Assembly: GCA_964636405.1 (NCBI GenBank)
Contig: CAZWSI010000023.1
Coordinates: 1 to 27,347 of the forward strand
Source of the DNA: CAZKGE01 sp964636405
GTDB taxonomy: Bacteria; Bacillota; Clostridia; Christensenellales; CAG-138
Length of the DNA stretch: 27,347 nt
Direction: 5' to 3'
The notes below the pieces were generated by a model. That model had not been told where the DNA came from. It searched no databases and saw only the letters and a list, made by a program, of their open reading frames with translations. Position numbers and translations under genes: made by a program. Below are positions 1-9,532 of this stretch, one piece after another. Within the stretch, counting starts at the first letter, position 1. The number at the start of each line of letters is the position of its first letter.

Positions 1-258
1 GTCCGTTGTGTATGCCGTTCCACCACAGCCGCAAAAGTTCAAATAGATTATAGTGGAACGCGCGGAATTTCTCAACCCCCAAAACAGCTGGATGCCATCT
101 CGCAAAGCATACATGCCCCCGTACACCTGCGCCGCAAAACCCGCGCGCCCGTTTGCACGCAAATTCCGCGCCGCAGGGCAAATACTTTCAGGCCCTTTGC
201 AACGCAGGGCTGCTAAAACCTCGCCGCGCGGCGCATACTAACCTTGAGGTGATGAACA
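1..258. other. Leading intergenic stretch, no gene recognised
   Basis: The short open frames here have no recognisable family, no good ribosome binding site and run into the next gene in another frame, so I call none. The stretch must hold the promoter of the coat-protein gene, but no convincing sigma-A promoter was found. A sporulation-type -10 (CATACTA at 234-240) exists but lies too close to the start codon to be trusted. A GC palindrome, CGCCGCGCGGCG, lies just before it. Confidence 0.5.
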
Positions 259-711
259 ATGCAATTATCGCAAAAGGAAACGACGCTTTTGCAGGATCTG
301 AAAACCCAGGAGCAGCTTTGTGTGGAAAAATACGAAAAGTACGCGTCGGCGGCCTGTGACGAGCGGCTTGGGAAGCTGTTTGCCGAGATCGGGCAGATGG
401 AGCAAACCCATCTCGATACGGTGGACAGCATGCTCTCCGGCACGGTTCCCATGATGGCGGGCGGCGGACAGCAGGGCCAGAGCGCGCAGCCCTCCCAAAG
501 CGACTGCTCCCCGGAGGAAAAGCGGCAGGACGCGTACCTGTGCCAGGATGCGCTGGGCACGGAGAAGCACGTGTCGCACAGCTACGACACCTGCATCTTC
601 GAGTTCAAGGATGCGAGCGCCCGCAATGCGCTCAACCACATTCAAAAGGAAGAACAGCAGCACGGCAAGCGCATCTACGACTATATGTCGGCCAACGGCA
701 TGTACAGCTAA
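259..711 (+). CDS. CotF-like spore coat protein (ferritin-like fold)
   Basis: This 150-residue protein resembles the spore coat CotF family, small helical proteins with a ferritin-like fold found on or near the endospore coat of Firmicutes. Two helical halves are visible. Residues 4-60 are Glu/Lys-rich, and residues 85-145 include the ending HIQKEEQQHGKRIYDYM typical of the family. They are joined by a flexible Gly/Gln/Ser linker at about 65-84. There are five cysteines (21, 33, 83, 95, 112), which may allow cross-linking in the coat; that is inference. The ATG follows GAGGTG with a spacing of about 8 bases. The gene is monocistronic, with a hairpin terminator 30 bases after the stop. Expression is expected during sporulation, but no certain sporulation promoter was identified. 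Family assignment rests on recognition of the sequence pattern. Confidence 0.8.
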   Translation: MQLSQKETTLLQDLKTQEQLCVEKYEKYASAACDERLGKLFAEIGQMEQTHLDTVDSMLSGTVPMMAGGGQQGQSAQPSQSDCSPEEKRQDAYLCQDALGTEKHVSHSYDTCIFEFKDASARNALNHIQKEEQQHGKRIYDYMSANGMYS

Positions 712-740
712 ACGGAAAACGCGCGTCTCAGCCCAACGAT

Positions 741-775
741 AAGCCCACGCTTCAGCCGAAGCATGGGCTTTGTTG
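741..775 (+). terminator. Rho-independent terminator after the coat gene
   Basis: Arms 741-753 (AAGCCCACGCTTC) and 758-770 (GAAGCATGGGCTT) form a 13-base-pair stem with one mismatch and a 4-base loop. The tail is only TTTGTT, so the U-tract is weak, but the position 30 bases after the stop fits. Confidence 0.6.
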
Positions 776-927
776 CGCGAGGCGGAAGCGGAGGAAAAGG
801 GAAAAGAGGGGGAGACGCCTCAGCGGTAAGCGCGTCCGTTCCATTTTAGCTTGATATAGCGCGTCATCTGCGGAGCGGAGCATGGAAGCTGTGTCCGACG
901 GCGCATCCGCATCAGAAAAACCGCGGC
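776..927. other. Convergent intergenic stretch
   Basis: This lies between the coat-gene terminator and the end of the giant signalling gene on the other strand. No gene is seen. A weak inverted repeat at 814-836 (GACGC/GCGTC arms) is followed on the minus strand by a pyrimidine-rich CCCCCTCTTTT tract. It could terminate the signalling operon, but the stem is only five base pairs. Confidence 0.35.
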
Positions 928-3900
928 TTATCGCTTTTCGCCGCCATCGCGCTCCCGCAGTCCGTTCTTCTCGCCTATATCCTCGTTATAGAAAGCGTAG
1001 CTGCCTTTCCCGTGCTCCTTGACGTGGTAGAGCGCGCTGTCCGCCTTGTGATAGAGCGTCTCAAAGTCCGTGCCGTCGTCCGGCGCAACGGCAATGCCGA
1101 TGCTGGTCGATACCTGCATGTCCCGGGGAAACGCTGCCTTGATCTTTCGACAGATGCGTTTGGCGCGGCTTTCGATATCCGACCTGTTTGTAAACCAGCA
1201 CAGGCATATGAAGAACTCGTCGCCTCCTAAATGGCATACCATGTCCTCGGCGCGGACGCAGGAGGTCAGCACCTCGCCAAAGCGGATCAGCGTCTCATCG
1301 CCGGAGGAATGCCCGTAGGTATCGTTGATCTGCTTAAAATGGTCGAGGTCAAACATCAACAGCGCATGCAAGACGTCATCGCTGCCATTGGCAAGCAGCG
1401 CGCCCATTCTCTCGGAGAAAGCGGCGCGGTTGAGCAGCCCGGTCAGCGGGTCAGTGTCGGCGCGTTGCTCGGTCTGAATCTGTTCAGTCACGTCGCGGAA
1501 GGACACGACTGCCGATTCGGGGCTGCCATTCCCGGAGAAAACGGAGAAATAACGCGCCTCCAGCCATCGCCATGCGCCGTTCAGCTTGCGCTGATAGCGT
1601 ATCGTTCCGTCCGGCTTGCCCGCCAGAATGCTGTCAAAGAATGCAGAGACGGCTTCAACGGAATCCTCTCCGATTTCCCCTCCGGCAATGGCGCATTCGG
1701 GGAATGGGTGCAGTTCCTTTTTAAAGCCGTATTTAACAACCGCTCGATCGGGCATGAGCATCGTGCGCCTTGCGATATCATAGCGGCAGATGATCATGCC
1801 GCTGTCGTTGACCGCGAGACGGAATTCCTCATCGCGGCGACGGGCAATATTCTCCGCTGCCCTTTGATTCGTGATATCGGTTAAGGTCACATAGTACCAC
1901 TCTTTACCGCTCTCGTCGCTCACCTTGACGCCCTCGTCGTGGAACCAGCGCAGGCTTCCGTCGGCTGCCTCTATGCGGTAATCAAACTTGCCAATCCCGC
2001 CGTTGCCCTCCTGCCGCTCGATCTCCCCGAACGCATACGCCCGGTCTTCGACATAGATCATTTCACGGAAGCAGTTGTGAAACTTCTCGCGGAAGGTTTG
2101 CTCTGTGTAGCCCAAACTCTCAACAAGATTACGGTTTACATAGGCAAACTCCGCTTTCTCATCTGCGGAATATTTAAGAATGCCGCTGGGGATCGAGTGC
2201 AGCAGAGCACCCAGCTCAAACTGCGCCGCATGGAATGCAGTCGTATTCCGGCTGATGCCGTATAAGCCGATGATGTTGCCATGCGCGTCGCGCAGCGGAT
2301 ACTTCGAGGTGCTGATGAAGCGCAACGCTCCGTCTGCACCAAGAGCCGATTCCTCGTTATCCAGCACAACCTCACCGGTGCTTAGAATGCGGCAATCGTC
2401 AACGGTGTATTTTTTTGCCACTGCCTCCGTAAACAGCTCCGCGTCGGATTTTCCCAATATATCCGTCTCGCTCTCAAAGCCCAGGAAATCCACCACCGAG
2501 TTGCTGACGGATACATAGCGTCCCTGCGCGTCCTTAACAAAGGAGAAGTCCTCGGAGGAATCCATCATGGCGTCGAGCGCCAGGCGCAGCATGGACTGCA
2601 CCGCCATCTCGTCGCTGTCAATAGGCGTATAGGCGGCGTAGATGCGATACCCGCCGCCGGGTTTCTTCACAATATTTCCGATGATATGGAAGGGACGGTA
2701 TGCATTCTTGCCGTAAAGGATACGGATATTGGCATCAAACTCCCGATCCTGCCGGATGGCCGATTCAAGCTCCTGCGCAATGAGGACGCGGTCGTCAGCA
2801 TGCACAGCGTCGATAAAAGAAATGTCGTCGTAATCCTTTCCGACTCTGCCCACCATTTCCCAATAATGCCGGTTGAGATGCTTGACGGAAAGGGTTTTGC
2901 CATCGTACTCATACAGCGCCGCGCCGCAGGGCAGGTTGTCCAGAAGCTCAGCCTGCCGGGCTTCAGCGGCGATGAGCTCTGTGGCGTCGGAGTAATACAC
3001 ATTGACAAAGGTATTTCCCTGCTCATCGGTATCCGCTTTGGCGTGGATGGACACCGTGAGGTAGGCGCGGCCGCCATCCGAGCGCAAACGGTAACGAAGG
3101 TCGTGGAGCTCTTTTCCCTCTGCCGTATGCGCAATGGCAGACTTGAGTCTTGGGACATCGTCCGGATGCACCATGGCCAGAATATCGTTGCAGGTGATTT
3201 GGTCTATCTGTTCATGAGTCATGCCCAGCATGGACAGATAGCCGCGGCTATAATAGCTTTCTGACAGCCGTCCGTCATTGGTTAGCCTAAAGCGGCAAAA
3301 GCCGCCGGGCACGCCGTCCATGACGGCTTTCACGATGCGGCTTTCAGACTTGATGCGCAGCAAAAGATCGCGCCGGGTCAGCAGCACAGATGCATAGTCG
3401 CCCAAAGCGGGCAGAGCGTCGCGCTGCTGCTGCTGCCGGTGCTGCGGATTGTCTATCCCTATGAAACCGCTGTAAACGCCGTTTTCATGAATGGGCGCTG
3501 CCACCATGGAATCAATCCCCTGCATTTCCAGCAGCGCCCGTTCCATTTCCCGATCGGGCGGAAGCGTTTCGGTGTCAATGCTGATGATGGCGGCGTCGTC
3601 AAAGGCTGTTTTCCAGAAGGGGATGCTGTCAAGCGGAATATTTTGCAGATTGTCCTTCTGCGGCGCAACGCCCGCTCTGCATACCTCGTAGGTGTTGCTG
3701 GAAAGACCGTCTTTATATTCGATAATATAGACACGGTCGCCGCCGAAATACTCCAGAACCATTTGCATGGAGTCCAGAATGGCCTCCTCCGCATCGGGCT
3801 TGGACAGCAAGCCCTTTGACATTGCGTTGAGGAAACGAAGCTGCTGGCTGGTTTCGCGCTCCTGCTGCTCGGCCTCCTTGCGGGCGGTGATGTCGTTGAC

Positions 3901-6357
3901 CATCGCCAGATGTACCGGCTCGTCAACTCCCGGCAAATCCACAATGGTAATATCGCTGAACACCCACCGAATGGCTCCGTCCGGCTGGACAATGCGAAAT
4001 TCCGCACTATACGGTTTCAGATCAGCGCAGGCTTTGGCGATAATTCCGTTGACCCTTGCCCTGTCGTCTGGATGGATGACATGAAACTCGCCGGTAAACT
4101 GCGCGGTGTATTCTTTTTGTGTGCGTCCCATCAGCTCATAATAGCGGTCGTTGGCAAACAGGTATGTAACCTTCCCGTCCCTGACTACCGACGCGGCGAC
4201 GCCGCCGTTGATGTGGTTCATGATGAGCTGGAGCTGGGTCGTGATGGAACGTTCCTTTTGCTCCGCTTTTTTTTGCGCCGTGATATTGTCCACATAACCG
4301 TAGAACAGAGATCGCTCGCCCGCCTCCGCAATGCGGCGAATACTGACGCGGAGATATTCGCCGTGTCCCGGCAAGCTGAACTGCGTGGAGTATGCTTCAA
4401 AGGCTTCTCTTTTGCCGCTTTCACGGGCGCGCTTGATGGCGGCGAATGCCTTTTCGTTGGTATCGCCGTCGAAGGCGGAGAACGGCTCCCGCTTCAAAAT
4501 CTCATCATCCGTCATCTGCGAGCAGACGGTTTCGGCAAATTCGCTATTGATGCGGAGCATCTCGCAATGCCCCCGGTAGTGCTCAAAAATAAACGCACCG
4601 CCGGAAAAGTGATTAAACACAAGCGTATCGAGCGATTCCGCAGTCCAAAATGCGCTGCTGTCAAAGCTTTCAACAATATTCAGATCGCTTAGCTCTCTAT
4701 TCTTGCGGGCGTTTCCCAACACAGCCTCATAGTCTTTAAGAGGCATTGGCCTTGCGTAGAAATAACCTTGCATGATGTTGCAACCGATGGAGCTGAGATA
4801 GTCCGCCTGCTCCCGGGTCTCCACGCCCTCCGCAATCACGCTCATTCCCAGCCACTTGGCCATGCGAATGACCGATTCGACAATGTTGCCTCCGCGCTGA
4901 GAGTTCTCGGCGCTCTCAATGAATCGCATATCCAGCTTCAATATCTGCGCGGGTACATCCTTGAGCGTGTTGAGCGAGGAATAGCCGCTGCCGAAATCAT
5001 CAATCTCCACGGTGAAGCCCGCATCGATCAGCGCATTTACGATGGACACGATCTGATTCGGTGATTCCGTGAAGGCGGATTCCGTAATTTCCAGCCGCAA
5101 AAGCTCCTTGGGCAGCGCATAGCGATCCATAAGGCCTGTGATAAAGCGCAGAAAGCCCTTGTGGAACACATCGTGCCGGGATACATTCACAGAAACCGGC
5201 ATGGGCTCGCGTCCCTCGTCCAGCCACCGGCGCAGCAGCACGCACACCTGCTCCCAGATATACTTGTCCAGCTCATAAATAAAGCCGTTTCGTTCAAATA
5301 CGGGGATAAATTGGCCGGGCGATATCAGCGTGCCGTCTGGCCGTTTCCAGCGTACCAGCGCCTCGCTGCCGATGAGCGCGCCGGTGGCATGATTATACTG
5401 CGGCTGAAACCATGGCTCAAACTGGCCGCTTTTGAGTGCGCCGCGCATTTCCATGACGATTTGCTGTTCCGCAAGCAGCCGGTCGCGCATGGATTCTTGA
5501 TACTGCGCGATATATACGTCGTAGCGTCCTTTGACCGAATCCTGTGCAAGCGTCGCCCTGTCATACATGGAGCTGACGGAAAGCGTCAGGTTCTCCACCA
5601 GATAGCGTCCAATACGGATCGAAATCTTGCGGGCAATGCATTGGGGCGCAACCATGATTCTATGCGCATTCTTCACAATCTCGGAATTGGTGTCAGCCGC
5701 AGGATACAGTGCGGCAAAGCGATCGGCCATCAGCCTGCAAACGATGCTGCCCACCGACTGGGCGCACTCGGCAAGACACTCCGCCACATGGCACAGCACC
5801 TCGTCGCCGGACTCCGTCCCGTGCTGGTCGTTAATGACCTTAAAATTATCAATATCAAAGCAGGAGAGCATATAGTAGCCCGGCTCGCGCTGCCGTATCA
5901 GCTTTTCAGCCTCGATGAAAAAAGCGTCTCGGGTGTACAGGCCGGTCAGACTGTCCTTCATGGCGGCGTTGGCAAGGGCCGCCGTTTCACAAAGAACGAT
6001 CGTGTTGCGAAGCATTTGCAGCAAAAGCGCTTGATTAAACGGCTTTGTCACAAAGGCGTTTGCGCCGGATTCCAGCGCCTTGATCTGGGTCGATTCGTCC
6101 TGCATGCCGGTGGTGACGATCACCGGGATCGACCGCCAAAGGGCGTTGCTTTTGAGCTTGGTCAACACCTCAAAGCCGTCTATGCCGGGCAGCATGATAT
6201 CCAGAATGATGGCGGATATGGACTTAAACTGCCGGCGGAGAATGTCCAGCGCGGCCTCGCCGCTGACGGCCTCCAGCACCTTATATTCTTTTTTCAGCAG
6301 TCCTGAGAGTAATACCTGCTCCACATGGCTGTCGTCCACCACCAGAATCTGTTTCAT
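928..6357 (-). CDS. Giant response regulator: REC-GGDEF*-EAL-PAS/GAF array-GGDEF
   Basis: This 1809-residue cytoplasmic protein should both make and break cyclic-di-GMP. Domains in order: receiver (about 1-125; acidic D8/D9, phospho-acceptor D53, K105); GGDEF domain (about 135-295) whose signature reads MADRF at 210-214, so it is probably not a cyclase; EAL phosphodiesterase (about 300-550) with EAL 332-334, N391, E423, DD 453-454, K474, E510 and Q530 all present; a PAS-like segment (about 575-695) and a PAS (about 710-825); GAF (about 840-1000); five more PAS domains (about 1005-1130, 1135-1245, 1258-1375, 1380-1500, 1508-1625); and a C-terminal GGDEF (about 1633-1790) with intact GGDEF 1711-1715 and an inhibitory RxxD site (1702-1705) five residues before it. 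No membrane segment is seen. The ATG follows AAAGGAGG by 8 bases, 37 bases after the kinase stop, so it is the last gene of the HPt-kinase operon and the likely phosphorelay output. The number and borders of the PAS domains are read by eye. Confidence 0.93.
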   Translation of the reverse strand: MKQILVVDDSHVEQVLLSGLLKKEYKVLEAVSGEAALDILRRQFKSISAIILDIMLPGIDGFEVLTKLKSNALWRSIPVIVTTGMQDESTQIKALESGANAFVTKPFNQALLLQMLRNTIVLCETAALANAAMKDSLTGLYTRDAFFIEAEKLIRQREPGYYMLSCFDIDNFKVINDQHGTESGDEVLCHVAECLAECAQSVGSIVCRLMADRFAALYPAADTNSEIVKNAHRIMVAPQCIARKISIRIGRYLVENLTLSVSSMYDRATLAQDSVKGRYDVYIAQYQESMRDRLLAEQQIVMEMRGALKSGQFEPWFQPQYNHATGALIGSEALVRWKRPDGTLISPGQFIPVFERNGFIYELDKYIWEQVCVLLRRWLDEGREPMPVSVNVSRHDVFHKGFLRFITGLMDRYALPKELLRLEITESAFTESPNQIVSIVNALIDAGFTVEIDDFGSGYSSLNTLKDVPAQILKLDMRFIESAENSQRGGNIVESVIRMAKWLGMSVIAEGVETREQADYLSSIGCNIMQGYFYARPMPLKDYEAVLGNARKNRELSDLNIVESFDSSAFWTAESLDTLVFNHFSGGAFIFEHYRGHCEMLRINSEFAETVCSQMTDDEILKREPFSAFDGDTNEKAFAAIKRARESGKREAFEAYSTQFSLPGHGEYLRVSIRRIAEAGERSLFYGYVDNITAQKKAEQKERSITTQLQLIMNHINGGVAASVVRDGKVTYLFANDRYYELMGRTQKEYTAQFTGEFHVIHPDDRARVNGIIAKACADLKPYSAEFRIVQPDGAIRWVFSDITIVDLPGVDEPVHLAMVNDITARKEAEQQERETSQQLRFLNAMSKGLLSKPDAEEAILDSMQMVLEYFGGDRVYIIEYKDGLSSNTYEVCRAGVAPQKDNLQNIPLDSIPFWKTAFDDAAIISIDTETLPPDREMERALLEMQGIDSMVAAPIHENGVYSGFIGIDNPQHRQQQQRDALPALGDYASVLLTRRDLLLRIKSESRIVKAVMDGVPGGFCRFRLTNDGRLSESYYSRGYLSMLGMTHEQIDQITCNDILAMVHPDDVPRLKSAIAHTAEGKELHDLRYRLRSDGGRAYLTVSIHAKADTDEQGNTFVNVYYSDATELIAAEARQAELLDNLPCGAALYEYDGKTLSVKHLNRHYWEMVGRVGKDYDDISFIDAVHADDRVLIAQELESAIRQDREFDANIRILYGKNAYRPFHIIGNIVKKPGGGYRIYAAYTPIDSDEMAVQSMLRLALDAMMDSSEDFSFVKDAQGRYVSVSNSVVDFLGFESETDILGKSDAELFTEAVAKKYTVDDCRILSTGEVVLDNEESALGADGALRFISTSKYPLRDAHGNIIGLYGISRNTTAFHAAQFELGALLHSIPSGILKYSADEKAEFAYVNRNLVESLGYTEQTFREKFHNCFREMIYVEDRAYAFGEIERQEGNGGIGKFDYRIEAADGSLRWFHDEGVKVSDESGKEWYYVTLTDITNQRAAENIARRRDEEFRLAVNDSGMIICRYDIARRTMLMPDRAVVKYGFKKELHPFPECAIAGGEIGEDSVEAVSAFFDSILAGKPDGTIRYQRKLNGAWRWLEARYFSVFSGNGSPESAVVSFRDVTEQIQTEQRADTDPLTGLLNRAAFSERMGALLANGSDDVLHALLMFDLDHFKQINDTYGHSSGDETLIRFGEVLTSCVRAEDMVCHLGGDEFFICLCWFTNRSDIESRAKRICRKIKAAFPRDMQVSTSIGIAVAPDDGTDFETLYHKADSALYHVKEHGKGSYAFYNEDIGEKNGLRERDGGEKR

Positions 6358-6394
6358 CCCTGTGTCCTCCTTTGTCCGGCCTGCCGTATTTTCT

Positions 6395-9300
6395 TCAGCT
6401 CTTTGCTTCTTGCTTGCCTTTCATGTCAAACGCTTTAGCCAGCGCCGTCGCCAAGGCGTCCGGCTTGATGGGCTTTGCGACATGGGCGTTCATGCCGACA
6501 GAAAGCGCCCGGGCAATGTCCTCGTTGAAGGCGTCGGCGGTTTGAGCGATGATGGGAACGGTTTTTGCATCAGGGTGAGAGGAGGCGCGGATGGCCTGCG
6601 TCGCTTCCAGCCCATCCATGGCCGGCATTTGTATATCCATCAAGATTGCGTCGTAATAGCCGGGGGAGGAGGAAGCAAACCGTTCCACTGCTTCCTGCCC
6701 GTTTACAGCAAGCTCCACAACGACGTTGATCTTTGCAAGATACCCCTTTGCCACGATCTGATTGAGCACGTTGTCCTCCGCCAGCAGCACGCGCTTTCCC
6801 GCAAAATCCCATGCCCGCAGTTCGTCAATGGGCGCGGCGATCCTGCCGCCCGTGAGCGTCATGAACAGGTCGAAAAGAGATGACTGAAACAACGGTTTTG
6901 AGAGGAACATATCCGCGCCTGCGCTCTTTACGGCCTCTCCGGCCTGATAATAATCGTAGGCTGAAACCACTATGACCACCACATCCCTGCCATAGCGCTC
7001 GCGGATGCGCCGCGTCGTCTCCTCGCCATTCAGCTCCGGCATGCGCCAGTCCACAAGGCAGATAGTATAGGGGTCATCTGCATGCTCCGCCGCTTCCAGC
7101 GCAGCAAGCGCCGCCTTTCCACTGTCCACGCAGGTAAAGCGCACGTTCATCCGGGAAAGCACCCGGCCCATGTAGTCAAGCTCGGTCTTGTCGTCGTCTA
7201 CGGCCAGAACCCGCAGCCTTGTGACGTCCGCCATCACCGCGCCCGAACCAATCTTCGTTCTGCCGAAGGGAAGCTCTACGCGGAAGGTCGTTCCCTCGCC
7301 CAGGGCGCTTTTCACATCGATGGTGCCGCCCATTATGCCGATCAGGTTTTTTACGATGGACAGACCCAGGCCGCTGCCGCCGTACTTGTGCGCGGTCGTA
7401 GCGCTTTCCTGTTCAAAGGGCCTGAAGAGACGCCCCAGCATTCCCTCGCTCATGCCGCATCCCGTATCGGATATTTCGAAGCGGAAGAAGGCTTTGTCCG
7501 CTCCCACGGTCGTCTGCGCCACCGTCAAAAAGACATAGCCCCGTTCCGTAAACTTGACGGCGTTTCCAAGGAGGTTCATGAAGATTTGATTGACCCGCAG
7601 CTCGTCGCCGATGAGCCAATCCTCCGTTACCGACTTCATCCGAATCTCGAAGTTGACGCCCTTCTGCTTGCATTGCGTGCCGTAGATATTGGTAAGGGAG
7701 GTGAGCATTCGCTTGAAGTTGAAGGGCGCGTTTGCCACCTTCATCTTGCCGGATTCTATGGACGACATATCCAGCACGTCATTGATGACATTCAAAAGCT
7801 GCTTGGCCGCGATAGCGGAGCTTGCAAGATAATTTGTCATTTCCTCGGCGCTCGCGCCCTTGGCCAGCTCGATAAAGCCGATAATTGCATTTAAGGGCGT
7901 GCGCATTTCATGCGAAACGCGGGACAAAAACTGTCCCTTGGCGGCTCCCGCCTTTTCCGCTGCCGCCAGCGCGTCGGAGAGAAGCTGGGCGTGGCGCACC
8001 TCGCCGGCGCGTATTTCCGTCACATCCGTCACGGTTACCGCCAGCAAGCCGTATTTGCGGTCTGTGTAGAAGAAGGTGAGCGCCTTGTCGATGCGCTTGC
8101 TGCCGTCATCGGTGAGCGTGGCAAAGACCTGATAGTATTCCTCCGCTTCAAGCCTTTTTTGCACCTCACAAAGCGCTGTGGCGCGATGTAACTGCTCGGG
8201 ATTGGCAACCGTAAAGCGTTGAGAGAAACAATTGCTGTAGCTGATATCACCGTAGAACCCGTCATGGCGGGTAAGCTTGCCGCCATCCTCCACTACATAC
8301 TGGATGCATCGGTCGGTCGCCGGATCGATGCTCATGAAGCCGTCGCAGTCGGAAAGCGCCATGTTGCGCATAATCTTTTCGGTAATATACTCGTCGGTGA
8401 CGTCCCGGATATAAGTAAAGCACATCATGTGCCCCGTTTGGGGGTTGTGCCGCAGCGCGAGGTCGCAGCGCAGCCATTTAAGAGCTCCGTCTGTTTTGCT
8501 GCAAAGCTGTACGCTTTGCTCGGACCGGCCCTGCACATAGGCGTTTGCCATGTATTTTGCAGAGAAGCGCGCTCTGAGCGCGTTGCGTTCCTCCTGCGTT
8601 TGGAATTCAGAAAGCGCGGGCGTGATTGCGGCAAAAAAAGCATCCACCGTGATACCGGCCTGAACGCCGGAAAGAGCAAGGTCTGTCTGCGTGAGCAGCT
8701 GCTCGTCAATGTCGAAACAGATGGTATAAAGCATACCGTCGCCACGCTGCTCATTGCGGTTAAGCTCCTGCATGTAACGGCTTTCAACCAGCCGGGCGCT
8801 CGTCTCCCGCTCGGTAACGTTAATGAATACCTCCTGAAAGACCCGGCCCTGTTCGGTGGCGACGATATCCATAATGCGCTCGGTATACGCCATCGTACCG
8901 TCGCTTCTCGTGATTGGCCACACATAGGAAATCGGGCCTCCGGTTTGCTCGCAAAGCTGAAATTTTTCTAAAAAATCAACGATCGTGCCTTCCGCTACGA
9001 CGGCGTCCGGCGTTTTGCCAATCAGAACGCAATCGCTGTCATAGCCGTATATCTTTTGCACGGCGGCATTGCAGTTGATGATTCGGTGCGGCTGTTCATA
9101 TTCATATTGAAAGATGCCGCAGGGGACGGTATCGTACAAATGCCGCAAAAAGTCATGCTGCAACTGTAGCGTTCGATTGAGCTTTTTTTGCTGCTTTGTC
9201 TTTTGGGCGCGAACAAACAGCAGCACGCCGGCAGCGATGACCACAACGGCAATAATCAGAAGGAACACCCAGTTCTCAGCAAGCCAGTCCGCCAGCGTTT

Positions 9301-9436
9301 GACGCGCCGCCGCCGCGCTGTTGGCGACGATCGTTTCATTGGCGGCCAGCGCCGCTGTGGGGAACAGCGCGGCAAGCAGCAGCAGCGCGCCCAGTGCGGA
9401 CAGCAATCTGTTTAGCAAGCGATGTTTTGTTGTCAT
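6395..9436 (-). CDS. Membrane hybrid histidine kinase with two receiver domains
   Basis: This 1013-residue sensor kinase starts phosphorelay signalling. A signal-peptide-like segment (10-32, ending ALAAN) and a membrane helix (57-75) enclose only about 25 external residues, so sensing is probably intracellular or within the membrane. Three PAS-like segments follow (about 95-212, 230-350, 355-475). Next come HisKA with phospho-acceptor H509 in SHEMRTPLNAI and HATPase_c with N-box N616/N625, G1 DTGCG at 657-661 and G2 GGSGLGL at 686-692. Receiver 1 spans about 742-860 (D796, K847) and receiver 2 about 882-1005 (D934, K988). There is no C-terminal HPt domain; that function is supplied by the separate upstream gene. 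The ATG has GGAG at a 9-base distance. All catalytic residues look intact. The ligand is unknown. Confidence 0.95.
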   Translation of the reverse strand: MTTKHRLLNRLLSALGALLLLAALFPTAALAANETIVANSAAAARQTLADWLAENWVFLLIIAVVVIAAGVLLFVRAQKTKQQKKLNRTLQLQHDFLRHLYDTVPCGIFQYEYEQPHRIINCNAAVQKIYGYDSDCVLIGKTPDAVVAEGTIVDFLEKFQLCEQTGGPISYVWPITRSDGTMAYTERIMDIVATEQGRVFQEVFINVTERETSARLVESRYMQELNRNEQRGDGMLYTICFDIDEQLLTQTDLALSGVQAGITVDAFFAAITPALSEFQTQEERNALRARFSAKYMANAYVQGRSEQSVQLCSKTDGALKWLRCDLALRHNPQTGHMMCFTYIRDVTDEYITEKIMRNMALSDCDGFMSIDPATDRCIQYVVEDGGKLTRHDGFYGDISYSNCFSQRFTVANPEQLHRATALCEVQKRLEAEEYYQVFATLTDDGSKRIDKALTFFYTDRKYGLLAVTVTDVTEIRAGEVRHAQLLSDALAAAEKAGAAKGQFLSRVSHEMRTPLNAIIGFIELAKGASAEEMTNYLASSAIAAKQLLNVINDVLDMSSIESGKMKVANAPFNFKRMLTSLTNIYGTQCKQKGVNFEIRMKSVTEDWLIGDELRVNQIFMNLLGNAVKFTERGYVFLTVAQTTVGADKAFFRFEISDTGCGMSEGMLGRLFRPFEQESATTAHKYGGSGLGLSIVKNLIGIMGGTIDVKSALGEGTTFRVELPFGRTKIGSGAVMADVTRLRVLAVDDDKTELDYMGRVLSRMNVRFTCVDSGKAALAALEAAEHADDPYTICLVDWRMPELNGEETTRRIRERYGRDVVVIVVSAYDYYQAGEAVKSAGADMFLSKPLFQSSLFDLFMTLTGGRIAAPIDELRAWDFAGKRVLLAEDNVLNQIVAKGYLAKINVVVELAVNGQEAVERFASSSPGYYDAILMDIQMPAMDGLEATQAIRASSHPDAKTVPIIAQTADAFNEDIARALSVGMNAHVAKPIKPDALATALAKAFDMKGKQEAKS

Positions 9437-9532
9437 ATCAGGCTTCTCCGTTCCATATTCAGTTTTCGCCGCGCGGTGCGAGAATCCCGCTTAGCAGGGC
9501 TTTCGGGTTGATTGCTTCCCCCGGGCGAGCAT

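Noticed and set aside
234..240. CATACTA, resembling a forespore sigma-factor -10 box before the coat gene
   Set aside because: The transcript would start at about 247, leaving the ribosome site at its extreme 5' end, and no fitting -35 was found.
5161..6306. A 381-codon open frame on the plus strand
   Set aside because: It lies exactly antisense to the receiver, GGDEF and EAL domains of the giant regulator, shows no family pattern, and is a by-product of codon bias.
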